This document shows, piece after piece, positions 42,465-51,947 of a stretch of 64,000 nt of DNA (within the stretch, counting starts at the first letter, position 1; each line of letters starts with the position of its first letter). The DNA is from Pseudomonas soli (GTDB lineage Bacteria; Pseudomonadota; Gammaproteobacteria; Pseudomonadales; Pseudomonadaceae): assembly GCF_900110655.1 (NCBI RefSeq), contig NZ_FOEQ01000014.1:62001-126000 (forward strand). The letters run 5' to 3'. The notes below the pieces were generated by a model. That model had not been told where the DNA came from and searched no databases. It saw nothing but the letters and a program-made list of their open reading frames with translations. The position numbers and the translations under genes were made by a program.

Positions 42465-43358
42465 ATGATGACCGAGCACTGGAACCTGGAACAGTTGCGT
42501 CTTTTCGTGCGGGCGGCGGAGCTGCGTTCGTTTTCCGCAGTGGCCCGTGAGCAGCACAAGGCGCAGTCGGCGGTGAGCAACGCCATCGCCCTGCTCGAGA
42601 CGGACCTGGGCGTGACGCTGTTCGAGCGCAGCAGCGGCCGCCAGCCACGCCTTACCGAAAGCGGCACCGCGCTGCTGGAGGACGCCCGCGAGCTGTTGCG
42701 CCAGTGCGAGCGTCTGGACGGTCGGGCACTTGCGCTGATGCGTGGCCAGGAAGCGCTGCTGCGGGTGGCCCAGGACGAAGCCATGCCCTATCAGCCGGTG
42801 ATCGACAGCCTCGACGAGTTGGCGGCGCGCTATCCCTACCTGGAGGTGCAGCTGGCCAGCGGTGCCCAGGGCGATGTGGCGCGCAAGCTGGTGGAGCGGC
42901 GCGCCGACCTGGGGTTGTTCTTCCACCACGAAAGCATTCCCGCCTCGCTGGAGAGAAGGGCCCTGGGCAGCGTCGAGATGGTCACGGTATGCGCCATCGA
43001 CCATCCCTTGGCGAACCTGGCCAAGGTCAGCCGCCAGCAGTTGGCCCGCCATCGCCAGCTGCTGATCACGCCGCAGCAGAGCGGCTACCCCGGCGGCGAG
43101 GCGATCAGTCCACAGGTCTGGCGTGCCGACAGCTTCTATGCCATGGCCGAATTGCTGATGCGCGGCCTGGGCTGGGCCTGGCTGCCGCGTCATGTGGTGC
43201 AGTACCCCACTTACCAGGCGCAGATGGTCGAGCTGGACAGCGAATGGCGCCCGCCGGCGCTGGTGGCGGAGCTGGCCTGGCGCCGCGACGAGCCCTTGGG
43301 CCCTGCGGCGCAGTGGCTGGCCGAGCGCTTCGCCGTGCACCTGCGGGCCATTGGCTGA
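42465..43358 (+). CDS. LysR-family transcriptional regulator
   Basis: A 297-residue LysR-type regulator. The winged helix-turn-helix is at residues 5-65 (NLEQLRLFVRAAELRSFSAVAREQHKAQSAVSNAIALLETDLGV-like pattern, then LFERSSGRQPRLTESG), and the inducer-binding domain runs from about 92 to 295. It probably controls the divergent SMR exporter and itself through the T-N11-A palindrome between them; ligand unknown. Two ATG codons in tandem (42465 and 42468) could both serve; GGAG and AGG of the palindrome's right half supply the ribosome-binding site. It is followed 38 bp later by waaA, which looks unrelated. Confidence 0.93.
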   Translation: MMTEHWNLEQLRLFVRAAELRSFSAVAREQHKAQSAVSNAIALLETDLGVTLFERSSGRQPRLTESGTALLEDARELLRQCERLDGRALALMRGQEALLRVAQDEAMPYQPVIDSLDELAARYPYLEVQLASGAQGDVARKLVERRADLGLFFHHESIPASLERRALGSVEMVTVCAIDHPLANLAKVSRQQLARHRQLLITPQQSGYPGGEAISPQVWRADSFYAMAELLMRGLGWAWLPRHVVQYPTYQAQMVELDSEWRPPALVAELAWRRDEPLGPAAQWLAERFAVHLRAIG

Positions 43359-43396
43359 CAGGCCTTTTCATCCAGTTCCTAGTAAACTCCGCCGCC

Positions 43397-44668
43397 ATGA
43401 ACAGAACCCTCTATACCCTGCTTTTCCATCTGGGCCTGCCGCTGGTCGCGCTGCGCCTGTTCCTGCGCGGGCGCAAGGCGCCGGCCTACCGTGCGCGTAT
43501 CGCCGAGCGCTTCGCTTGTGGCTTGCCACCCATGCGCCAGGGCGGTATCTGGGTGCATGCGGTTTCGGTGGGCGAGAGCATCGCCGCCGCGCCATTGGTC
43601 CGGGCGCTGCTCAAGCAGTATCCGGACCTGCCGATCACGCTGACCTGCATGACCCCGACCGGCTCCGAGCGTATCCGTGCGATGTTCGACGGCGAGCCAC
43701 GGGTGCAGCACTGTTACCTGCCGTACGACCTGCCATGGGCGGCGGGGCGTTTTCTCGACCATGTGTGTCCGCGCCTGGGCATCATCATGGAAACCGAGCT
43801 GTGGCCCAACCATATCCATCAGTGCGCCAGGCGCGGTATTCCGGTGGCGTTGGCCAATGCGCGGCTGTCCGAACGCTCGGCCCGAGGCTATGCGCGCTTC
43901 GCTGGTCTGACCCGGCCGATGCTCGAGGAGATGAGCCTGATTGCGGTACAGACCGAAACCGAGGCCGAGCGTTTCCGATCGCTCGGTGCGCGCCAGGCGT
44001 GCGTGCAGGTGACCGGCTCAATCAAGTTCGACCTGAAGGTCGACGGCCAGTTGATGCCTCGCGCCCGGCAGTTGCGCGAGCAGTGGGGGGCCAGTCAGCG
44101 CCCGGTATGGATCGCCGCCAGTACCCACGATGGCGAGGATGGGTTGATCCTCGAAGCCCACCGGCAACTGCTGAGCGTGCACAGCGATGCCCTGTTGGTA
44201 CTGGTCCCGCGCCATCCCGAGCGGTTCGCGGCGGTACATGAACTGTGCGGCGGCCAGTTCTCCACGGTGCGTCGTTCGACAGAAGATGCCGTGACGGCGC
44301 AGACCCAGGTGTTGCTCGGCGACACCATGGGTGAATTGCTGTTCCTGTACGCCCTGGCCGATATCGCCTTCGTCGGTGGCAGCCTGGTCCCCACGGGCGG
44401 GCACAACCCGTTGGAGCCGGCGGCGCTGGCGCTGCCGGTGCTCATGGGGCCGCATGTGTTCAACTTCCTCGAAATCAGCGCGATGCTGCGCGAGGCGGGG
44501 GCGTTGCAGCAGGTGGACGATGCCGAGGGCCTGGCCGCGGCGGTGCGTCGCTTGGTCGAGCTGCCGCAGGATGCGCGGCGCATGGGCGAGGCGGGTAGGG
44601 CGGTGATGCAGGCCAATCAGGGGGCGTTGCAGCGGTTGCTCGATGGGCTGGCGCGGCTTCTGAGTTGA
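43397..44668 (+). CDS. waaA: 3-deoxy-D-manno-octulosonic acid (Kdo) transferase WaaA
   Basis: A 423-residue GT30 enzyme that attaches Kdo residues to lipid IVA on the cytoplasmic face of the inner membrane. An N-terminal membrane anchor (about 1-22, LLFHLGLPLVALRLFL) precedes IWVHAVSVGESIAAAPLVRALL (about 52-73; the catalytic Glu is in SVGE). Further motifs are LPYDLPWA, METELWPNHI and VTGSIKFDL, and the C-terminal domain ends with GGSLVPTGGHNPLEPAALALPVLMGPHVFNF-type spacing (about 325-355). It completes the LPS inner-core set seen at 26648-38880 though separated from it. The ATG at 43397 gives the family N terminus. Confidence 0.96.
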   Translation: MNRTLYTLLFHLGLPLVALRLFLRGRKAPAYRARIAERFACGLPPMRQGGIWVHAVSVGESIAAAPLVRALLKQYPDLPITLTCMTPTGSERIRAMFDGEPRVQHCYLPYDLPWAAGRFLDHVCPRLGIIMETELWPNHIHQCARRGIPVALANARLSERSARGYARFAGLTRPMLEEMSLIAVQTETEAERFRSLGARQACVQVTGSIKFDLKVDGQLMPRARQLREQWGASQRPVWIAASTHDGEDGLILEAHRQLLSVHSDALLVLVPRHPERFAAVHELCGGQFSTVRRSTEDAVTAQTQVLLGDTMGELLFLYALADIAFVGGSLVPTGGHNPLEPAALALPVLMGPHVFNFLEISAMLREAGALQQVDDAEGLAAAVRRLVELPQDARRMGEAGRAVMQANQGALQRLLDGLARLLS

Positions 44669-44675
44669 TGATCAA

Positions 44676-44732
44676 CCTGTAGGCGCGGTTGTTGTGGGAG
44701 CGAGCTTGCCCCCACGAAGCCCGCCCTACAGG
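44676..44732. terminator. Nested hairpin between convergent waaA and tolC (REP-like)
   Basis: CCTGTAGG (44676-44683) pairs with CCTACAGG (44725-44732), and inside it a REP-like core GTGGGAGCGAGCTTGCC precedes CCCAC. It sits between two convergent stop codons and is likely to end or protect both transcripts. Confidence 0.62.
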
Positions 44733-44745
44733 TAGTGTGTTGCCT

Positions 44746-46179
44746 TCAAGGCCGGCGTTCGAAGTTTTTCGCCGCCGCCGCCGCCAGGTCCGGTGGCAGG
44801 AAATCCTTGTCCGGGTTGTAGTCGGCCTTCAGGTACCGTCCCAGGTCCTGCAGGTCTTGCGGGCTCAGGGTGCCAGCCGCCTGCTTGAGACGCAGGTTGT
44901 CGAGGATGTAGTCGTAGCGGCTGTTGTTGTAGTCGCGCACCGAGGTGTACAGCTGGCGCTGCGCGTCGAGCACGTCGACGATGTTGCGGGTGCCGACCTG
45001 GTAGCCGATCTCGGTGGCTTCCAGAGCGCTCTGGTTGGAGATGATCGACTGCTTGCGCGCCTGGACCTGTTCCACGTCGGTGTTCACCGCGCGGTGCAGG
45101 TTACGGGTGTTCTCCACCACTTGTCGGCGCAGGCTTTCGCGTTGCTGCTCGCTCTGGGTCAGGCGCGCATAGGCCTCGCGTACCTGGGAGCTGGTCAACC
45201 CGCCGCTGTAGATCGGAATGTTCAGTTGCAGGCCGACGCTGGTCTGCTCCACGTCGCCGCCGTAGCGCACGCCGTTCTGCGAAGGGTTGGTGAACCCGAG
45301 GTTGTCGTTGTCGCCCTTCTGGTACTTGGCCACGGCATCCAGGGTTGGCGCATGGCCGGCCTTGCGCTGGCGCACGGTCTCTTCGGCGGCCGCCACGGCA
45401 TGGTTGGTGGCCTGCAGGTTGAGGTTCTGCCGCCCGGCGGTCTCGACCCAGGCCTTGGCGTCATTGGGCGTCGGCACCTGCACGGGCAGGGTGTGGACCA
45501 CGCCCTGGATCGCACTGTATTGGCGGTTGGTCAGGGTGATCAGGGCCTCGAAGGCATCCTGCACCTGGCGCTCGGCGATGATCCGGTTGGCCCGGGCCGT
45601 GTCGTAGCTGGCCTGGGACTGGAGCACATCGGTCTTGTCCGAAAGGCCGACATCGAAGCGTTCGTTGGACTGGTCGAGCTGGCGCTTGAAGGCCGCCTCT
45701 TCGGCCTTGGTCGAGGCCAGGTTGTCCTGGGCGCGCAACACCGCGAAGTAGTTCTCGGCGCTCTGCAGGATCAGGTTCTGCTCGGTGGCCGACAGTTCCA
45801 GCGCGGCCTGCTCGTTGACCGCTTCGGCAGCCTGCAGCTGGAACCAGCGGTCGGCGCGGAAGATCGGCTGCGCCAGGGTGGCGCTCCAGGCATTGCCGCT
45901 ACGGTTGGAGGTGATCGACGGCTCGTCGAGCTTGGTGCGGGTATTCATCATCTCGGCGCCAGCCGAAAGGTTGGGCAGCAAGCCGGCGCGGGCCTGGGGC
46001 ACCACCTCGCGGCGGGCGCCGTAGTCGGCGCGGGCGGCGGCCAGGTCGGCATTGTTGTCCACCGCTTCCTGGTAAACGCTGACCAGGTCGGTCTTCACCG
46101 TCGTGGGCGTATCTACTGCCCAGGCCACTCCGTTGGACGCACAAGACACGGCAATCGCCAGTGAGAGTTTGCGCAGCAT
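44746..46179 (-). CDS. tolC: TolC-family outer-membrane channel
   Basis: A 477-residue outer-membrane efflux protein. Residues 1-22 are a signal peptide (LRKLSLAIAVSCASNGVAWA). The two TolC repeats show the typical DLVSVYQEAVDNNADLAAARADYGARREVVPQARAGLLP-like pattern near residues 30-70 and its counterpart near 230-280 (NLNLQATNHAVAAAEETVRQRKAGHAPTLDA-like), with long helices between. IPIYSGGLTSSQVREAYARL (about 310-330) is the usual beta-barrel/helix junction. It should form the trimeric exit duct for type I secretion or RND/ABC efflux; no pump genes adjoin it here. AAGGA precedes the ATG at 46179, which is preferred over an upstream in-frame ATG that lacks signal-peptide logic. Confidence 0.93.
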   Translation of the reverse strand: MLRKLSLAIAVSCASNGVAWAVDTPTTVKTDLVSVYQEAVDNNADLAAARADYGARREVVPQARAGLLPNLSAGAEMMNTRTKLDEPSITSNRSGNAWSATLAQPIFRADRWFQLQAAEAVNEQAALELSATEQNLILQSAENYFAVLRAQDNLASTKAEEAAFKRQLDQSNERFDVGLSDKTDVLQSQASYDTARANRIIAERQVQDAFEALITLTNRQYSAIQGVVHTLPVQVPTPNDAKAWVETAGRQNLNLQATNHAVAAAEETVRQRKAGHAPTLDAVAKYQKGDNDNLGFTNPSQNGVRYGGDVEQTSVGLQLNIPIYSGGLTSSQVREAYARLTQSEQQRESLRRQVVENTRNLHRAVNTDVEQVQARKQSIISNQSALEATEIGYQVGTRNIVDVLDAQRQLYTSVRDYNNSRYDYILDNLRLKQAAGTLSPQDLQDLGRYLKADYNPDKDFLPPDLAAAAAKNFERRP

Positions 46180-46344
46180 AGGGCAATCCTTGATCAAGAT
46201 GTATTTACTGTACTGTCGGGTACCGAGCACGCCAGTGTAGTGCCGCGCGCCGCCCTCAACAATCCGTCACGTGTGCCATTTATCACGCCAGGGATTTACC
46301 CGCTTGGCTTTGCCAACCACTCCAGTCTAGACTGCGCAGGTTCT

Positions 46345-46433
46345 TGTCGGGGTGCCTTGATGCAAAGGCTGAGATCGCAAAGTTGCGGATCCCGTTGAAC
46401 CTGATCAGGTTAGCGCCTGCGTAGGGAACAAGA
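46345..46433 (+). promoter_or_regulatory. TPP (THI-element) riboswitch upstream of thiC
   Basis: The conserved TPP aptamer pieces are all present in order: GTCGGGGTGCCTT, AAGGCTGAGAT (pyrimidine-binding helix), a variable P3 arm with TCGCAAAGTTGCGGA, CCCGTTGAACCTGATCAGGTTA (helices 4/5, recognised by CCUGAU), and GCCTGCGTAGGGAACAAG (pyrophosphate-binding end). It lies 168 bases before thiC, the standard target. When TPP is bound, thiC expression should fall, probably by transcriptional or translational attenuation in the long leader. Confidence 0.95.
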
Positions 46434-46518
46434 TTGCTCTCATGTCCCGGGAGCCTCTTGTGCCAGGTCCGGGATCGCCACAGCTGCTTGCAGCCCACGG
46501 CACCCCTTGTCCGGCACT

Positions 46519-46538
46519 GCACCCGTCAACACGGGTGC
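46519..46538 (+). promoter_or_regulatory. Stable hairpin in the thiC leader
   Basis: GCACCCGT - CAAC - ACGGGTGC is a perfect 8-bp stem with a tetraloop, between the TPP aptamer and the thiC ribosome-binding site (GGAGAG at about 46590). No T-run follows, so it is not a simple terminator; it may be part of the expression platform. The rest of the 46434-46601 leader holds TCCCGG/CCGGGA (46444-46475), another candidate stem, and no gene. Confidence 0.55.
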
Positions 46539-46601
46539 GTCCGCGCCTTTCAGGTTCACCCCGACATTCCGCCCGCTAGGAAGCTGTCTGGAGAGCCTGT
46601 G

Positions 46602-48482
<1,881 letters not shown>

Positions 48483-48495
48483 GTAGCAGACCCAG

Positions 48496-48584
48496 GCGGT
48501 GCGCGATGCGCACCGCATCGCTGGCAAGCCAGCTCCCACAGAGACTGTGATGCGGCCCCTGTGGGAGCTGGTTTGCCAGCGATG
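48496..48584. repeat. Hairpin plus REP pair between thiC and cytX
   Basis: A perfect hairpin GCGGTGCGC (48496-48504) / GCGCACCGC (48508-48516) follows thiC. Then comes a REP pair of the GCTGGCAAGCCAGC subtype: GCATCGCTGGCAAGCCAGCT plus CCCACAG (48515-48541) and its inverse GTGGGAGCTGGTTTGCCAGC plus GATGG (48561-48585). It may trim thiC expression relative to cytX. Confidence 0.85.
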
Positions 48585-48618
48585 GGTTCACCCCAACTCT
48601 TCCGTCGAGCGCCCGAGC

Positions 48619-49902
48619 ATGACCACTCCCAGCCACTTCTCTCCCGACCACCCGGTACCCTCCCACCATCGCCAGTTCGGCGCCCGCGACCTGTTCTCGC
48701 TGTGGTTTTCCCTTGGCATCGGCCTGATGGTCCTGCAGGTCGGCGGCCTGCTGGCGCCGGGGCTGGGCCTGGCGGGCTCGATCCTGGCGATCACCCTGGG
48801 CACGGCGGTAGGGGTATTGCTGCTGGCGGCGGTGGGGGTGATCGGTAGCGATACCGGCCTGTCGGCCATGGCGACCTTGCGCCTCACGCTCGGTAGCCAT
48901 GGCGCGCGCCTGCCGGCCTTGCTCAACCTGCTGCAACTGGTGGGCTGGGGTTCGTTCGAGATCATCGTCATGCGTGATGCCGCCAGCCTGCTGGGCGCAC
49001 GCGCGTTCGGCGAGGGCAGCGGCTGGAGCAGCCCGCTGCTGTGGACCTTGTGCTTTGGCGCCCTGGCCACTCTGCTGGCGGTCAGCGGGCCGCTGGCGTT
49101 CGTGCGCAAGGTCTTGCGCAAGTGGGGGATCTGGCTGCTGCTGGGCGCCTGCGCGTGGTTGACCTGGAACCTGTTCGCCAAGGCCGACCTGGCCGATCTG
49201 TGGCGACGCCCTGGGGATGGTTCGTTGTCCCTGGCCCTGGGTTTCGACATCGTGATCGCCATGCCGCTGTCTTGGCTGCCGCTGATCGCCGACTATTCAC
49301 GCTTTGGCCAGCGCGCCATCCGCGTGTTCGGAGGTACCGCGCTGGGCTTCTTCATCGGCAATGCCTGGCTCATGAGTCTGGGCGTGGCCTACACCTTGGC
49401 GTTCGCGCCCAGCGGCGAGGTGAATGCCCTGCTGTTGGCACTGGCCGGCGCCGGGCTGGGGATCCCGCTGCTGCTGATCCTGCTGGACGAGACGGAGAAC
49501 GCCTTTGCCGATATCCACTCGGCGGCGGTGTCCACCGGCCTGCTGGTGAAAATGAAGGTCGAGCACCTGGCCCTGGCGATTGGCGTGCTGTGCACGCTGA
49601 TCGCCTTGCTGGCGCCGCTGGGCCAGTACCAGAACTTCCTGTTGCTGATCGGCTCGGTGTTCGCGCCCTTGTTCGGCGTGGTGCTGGTGGATCACTTTGT
49701 GCTTCGCCGCCGTCGCCTGCCGGCGATGGTCGAGGGTTTGCACTGGCAGGCGCTGCTGGCCTGGGGCGCGGGAGTGGCGGCCTATCACCTGATGGCCAGC
49801 CAGGCGCCGGAGCTGGGGGCGACCCTGCCGGCACTGTTGCTGGCAGGGGTACTGCATTTGCTGCTATCGCTCAGCCGCGGCCGGGAAACAGCTCGGGCTT
49901 GA
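48619..49902 (+). CDS. cytX: Putative hydroxymethylpyrimidine/cytosine-type permease CytX (NCS1)
   Basis: A 427-residue NCS1 transporter with about 12 helices. The N-terminal FGARDLFSLWFSLGIGLMVLQVGGLLAPGLGL (about 23-54) is characteristic of the CytX branch, and LNLLQLVGWGSFEIIVMRDAASLLG follows. The mid helix AMPLSWLPLIADYSRFG (about 214-230) has the conserved Asp/Tyr of NCS1 proteins. It is downstream of thiC and so likely imports the thiamine precursor hydroxymethylpyrimidine; this is supported by gene context, not direct proof. The ATG at 48619 is preferred, since the upstream in-frame codons lie in the REP element. Its 3' end overlaps the convergent RsiV-like gene by 32 bp. Confidence 0.85.
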   Translation: MTTPSHFSPDHPVPSHHRQFGARDLFSLWFSLGIGLMVLQVGGLLAPGLGLAGSILAITLGTAVGVLLLAAVGVIGSDTGLSAMATLRLTLGSHGARLPALLNLLQLVGWGSFEIIVMRDAASLLGARAFGEGSGWSSPLLWTLCFGALATLLAVSGPLAFVRKVLRKWGIWLLLGACAWLTWNLFAKADLADLWRRPGDGSLSLALGFDIVIAMPLSWLPLIADYSRFGQRAIRVFGGTALGFFIGNAWLMSLGVAYTLAFAPSGEVNALLLALAGAGLGIPLLLILLDETENAFADIHSAAVSTGLLVKMKVEHLALAIGVLCTLIALLAPLGQYQNFLLLIGSVFAPLFGVVLVDHFVLRRRRLPAMVEGLHWQALLAWGAGVAAYHLMASQAPELGATLPALLLAGVLHLLLSLSRGRETARA

Positions 49903-50617
49903 TCACGCCATTGAGGCGCGGGTAGGGGATCTTCAGCTCGACATGGCCCATGGAGTAGGGCGCAATGGAGTAGACCTCGTACTTGATCACCACCGCGCCG
50001 TAGGTCAGGGCGATGTGCGGGGACTGCTTGAACGGCCAGGTCTTGACGAACTCGGGGTCCTTGTCCATGCCGGTGCTGATCAGCCAGGCGCGGTGAGACT
50101 CCTCGGCGGTCTTCCAGAAGGTCGCCTCCTGGCCGGGCACCAGCATGTCGTCAAGGGTCAGTACCTTGTCCAGCTTGCGTGAATAGTTGATGAAGCCGCG
50201 CCCAGGCATGCCGTGGGCACCGCCGCTGTCGAGGTAGCTGGACAGCTCGACGATCACCAGCCCGTCATGCTGCTCGCGTACCTTGGCCTGCAGATAGGTG
50301 CTGTTGCGCTTGTCGGCGCGAGCGAGGTACTGCTGCTCATAGGCTTGCAGCGAGGCTGGCGGGGTGCCGCGCTGGTTGTCCTCGGTCAGCATCAGCAGGC
50401 GCTTCTCGACAATGTCGTCGAGCTTGGGCAGGGCTGGGAAGTGCACGACGTCAATGTTGACCAGCGGGCAGTCGCTTTCGCTGCAGCCGGGTTTGACGTG
50501 CTCCCAGGCCTCGCGCTTGACCTCGAGCGGGGCCCGGTAGTTGGGCGTGAACAGGCTCTGGCAGGCGCCGAGCGCCAGTGCCAGGACGGCCACGGAAGTC
50601 AGTTTGACAAGCGTCAT
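49871..50617 (-). CDS. RsiV-like (DUF3298) lipoprotein
   Basis: A 248-residue lipoprotein. Residues 1-18 are a signal peptide ending in the lipobox ALGAC. The mature part shows the DUF3298/DUF4163-like domain seen in RsiV and related periplasmic proteins: VNIDVVHFPALPKLDDIVEKRL (about 53-74), then VELSSYLDSGGAHGMPGRGFINYS (about 125-148, the SGGAH segment is typical) and LTLDDMLVPGQE; the C terminus has GAVVIKYEVYSIAPYSMGHVELKIPY. In Bacillus RsiV binds lysozyme to release SigV; whether this protein senses or only folds like it is unknown. GAAAGAGG precedes the ATG. It is transcribed against cytX and overlaps it by 32 bp. Confidence 0.82.
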   Translation of the reverse strand: MTLVKLTSVAVLALALGACQSLFTPNYRAPLEVKREAWEHVKPGCSESDCPLVNIDVVHFPALPKLDDIVEKRLLMLTEDNQRGTPPASLQAYEQQYLARADKRNSTYLQAKVREQHDGLVIVELSSYLDSGGAHGMPGRGFINYSRKLDKVLTLDDMLVPGQEATFWKTAEESHRAWLISTGMDKDPEFVKTWPFKQSPHIALTYGAVVIKYEVYSIAPYSMGHVELKIPYPRLNGVIKPELFPGRG

Positions 50618-50801
50618 GTTGCCTCTTTCACAACGGTGATGATCGGCCTTGGACCGCCTGCGCGGCCTTCAGTTCGCCACTAAGCTAACAGAGAGTGACA
50701 CGCCTGTCCCGGCTGCCCGAACGGTCGACGGAAAGGGATGAAACCGGGCCGTGCGCAGAGTAGGATTGCGCGATGCGGTAAACGAGGCATGAGGAGTTTG
50801 C

Positions 50802-51419
50802 ATGACGGACACGCACAATACAGTGCCTACCCAAGTCGAGATCTCTCGGCGGGAGCCGCTGTTCAAGGGTTTTTACAAGCTCGACAAGCTGCATCTGCGT
50901 CATGAGCTGTTCGCCGGCGGCATGAGTCGTGAGTTCACCCGTGAGCTGTTCGTGCGCCATGACGCGGTCTGCGTGCTGCCCTACGATCCACAGCGCGACG
51001 AAGTGGTGCTGATCGAGCAGTTTCGCGTTGGCGCCATGGGCAAGGTGGCTAACCCCTGGCTGATCGAGATGGTCGCCGGGCTGATCGACAAGGACGAGCA
51101 GCCCGAGGAGGTTGCCCACCGCGAAGCCGAGGAAGAAGCGGGCCTGGCCTTCTCGGCGCTGTGGCCGATGACCAGGTACTTCCCGTCACCGGGCGGCAGC
51201 GACGAGTATGTCCACCTGTTCCTGGGCCGTTGCGTTAGCGAGGGTGCCGGTGGCCTGCATGGCCTGGAAGAGGAAAGCGAAGACATTCGCGTGCGCGTGT
51301 GGTCGTTCGAGGATGCCCTGCAGGCCGTACGCGATGGGCGTATCTGCAACGCCGCCACGATCATCGGGTTGCAATGGCTGGCGCTGAACCGAGACGAAGT
51401 ACGAGGTATGTGGAAGTGA
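50802..51419 (+). CDS. nudF: ADP-ribose pyrophosphatase NudF
   Basis: A 205-residue Nudix hydrolase that cleaves ADP-ribose to AMP and ribose-5-phosphate. The Nudix box is intact: GLIDKDEQPEEVAHREAEEEAGL (about 93-115), matching GX5EX7REUXEEXGU. Upstream FRVGAMGKVANPWLIEMVAG is typical of the ADPRase subfamily. GAGGAG before the ATG at 50802 is a strong ribosome-binding site. It begins the nudF-yqiB-cpdA-yqiA-parE series in the same order as in E. coli, and overlaps yqiB by four bases (GTGA). Confidence 0.95.
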   Translation: MTDTHNTVPTQVEISRREPLFKGFYKLDKLHLRHELFAGGMSREFTRELFVRHDAVCVLPYDPQRDEVVLIEQFRVGAMGKVANPWLIEMVAGLIDKDEQPEEVAHREAEEEAGLAFSALWPMTRYFPSPGGSDEYVHLFLGRCVSEGAGGLHGLEEESEDIRVRVWSFEDALQAVRDGRICNAATIIGLQWLALNRDEVRGMWK

Positions 51420-51862
51420 ACCTGCTGCGCGAGCGCTATCGAGTCGACCTGGTCGGGCTGCAATCGGCCTGCGAGGCCAACTATGCCCGCCTGATGCGCC
51501 TGTTGCCCGACATGCGCACCACGCAGAGCTCGCGTCGTATCGGCATGACCCAGGGCGACCAGATGCTCGGTGTGCTGGTGCTTGAAGTGCTATTGGCCTG
51601 CCCCTACACCACCACGCTCAAGGTGCGCCAGGAGCACAGCCTGCCCTGGCTGCCGGTGCCCGAGCTGGAGGTGCAGGTCTACCATGACGCGCGCATGGCC
51701 GAGGTGGTCAGTGCCGAGCATGCGCGTCGCCTGCGCAGTATCTACCCCTATCCCAACACGGCGATGCACCAGCCGGACGAGAAGGCCCAGCTCAATCTGT
51801 TTCTCGGTGAATGGCTGAGCCACTGCCTGGCCTGCGGCCACGAACTGGAAGCCGTGCGCTGA
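51416..51862 (+). CDS. yqiB: YqiB-family protein (DUF1249)
   Basis: A 148-residue protein of the DUF1249/YqiB family. It opens with RYRVDLVGLQSACEANYARLMRLLPDM, then GDQMLGVLVLEVLLACPYTTTLKVRQEHSLPWLPVPELEVQVYHDARMAEV-type text in the middle, and NTAMHQPDEKAQLNLFLGEWLSHCL at the C terminus. No catalytic motif is known for the family; E. coli yqiB lies in the same spot between nudF and cpdA. The GTG at 51416 overlaps the nudF stop as GTGA with GAGG upstream; a GTG at 51410 is an alternative. Function unknown. Confidence 0.88.
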   Translation: MNLLRERYRVDLVGLQSACEANYARLMRLLPDMRTTQSSRRIGMTQGDQMLGVLVLEVLLACPYTTTLKVRQEHSLPWLPVPELEVQVYHDARMAEVVSAEHARRLRSIYPYPNTAMHQPDEKAQLNLFLGEWLSHCLACGHELEAVR

Positions 51863-51879
51863 AATGTGATGCGCGTCGG

Positions 51880-51917
51880 TTTCGAGTATTTGCTCGAAAG
51901 CGATCCGCCGCCATAAT
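51880..51917 (+). promoter_or_regulatory. Palindrome and possible promoter before cpdA
   Basis: TTTCGAG - TATTTG - CTCGAAA (51880-51899) is a perfect 7-bp inverted repeat. It overlaps a possible -35 TTGCTC (51890-51895), which is 16 bp before CATAAT (51912-51917). It may be an operator, a weak terminator of nudF-yqiB, or both. Confidence 0.4.
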
Positions 51918-51947
51918 CCGTGCTGAATCCGTTCGAGGAGACGGCCG

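Noticed and set aside
42704..43396. Large in-frame 5' extension of waaA into the LysR gene
   Set aside because: The extension overlaps lysR in another frame and lacks any relation to WaaA; the family N terminus begins at 43397.
46434..46601. Possible N-terminal extension of thiC starting just after the riboswitch
   Set aside because: Open by chance; the region is the riboswitch expression platform and the ThiC N terminus and Shine-Dalgarno sequence fit 46602.
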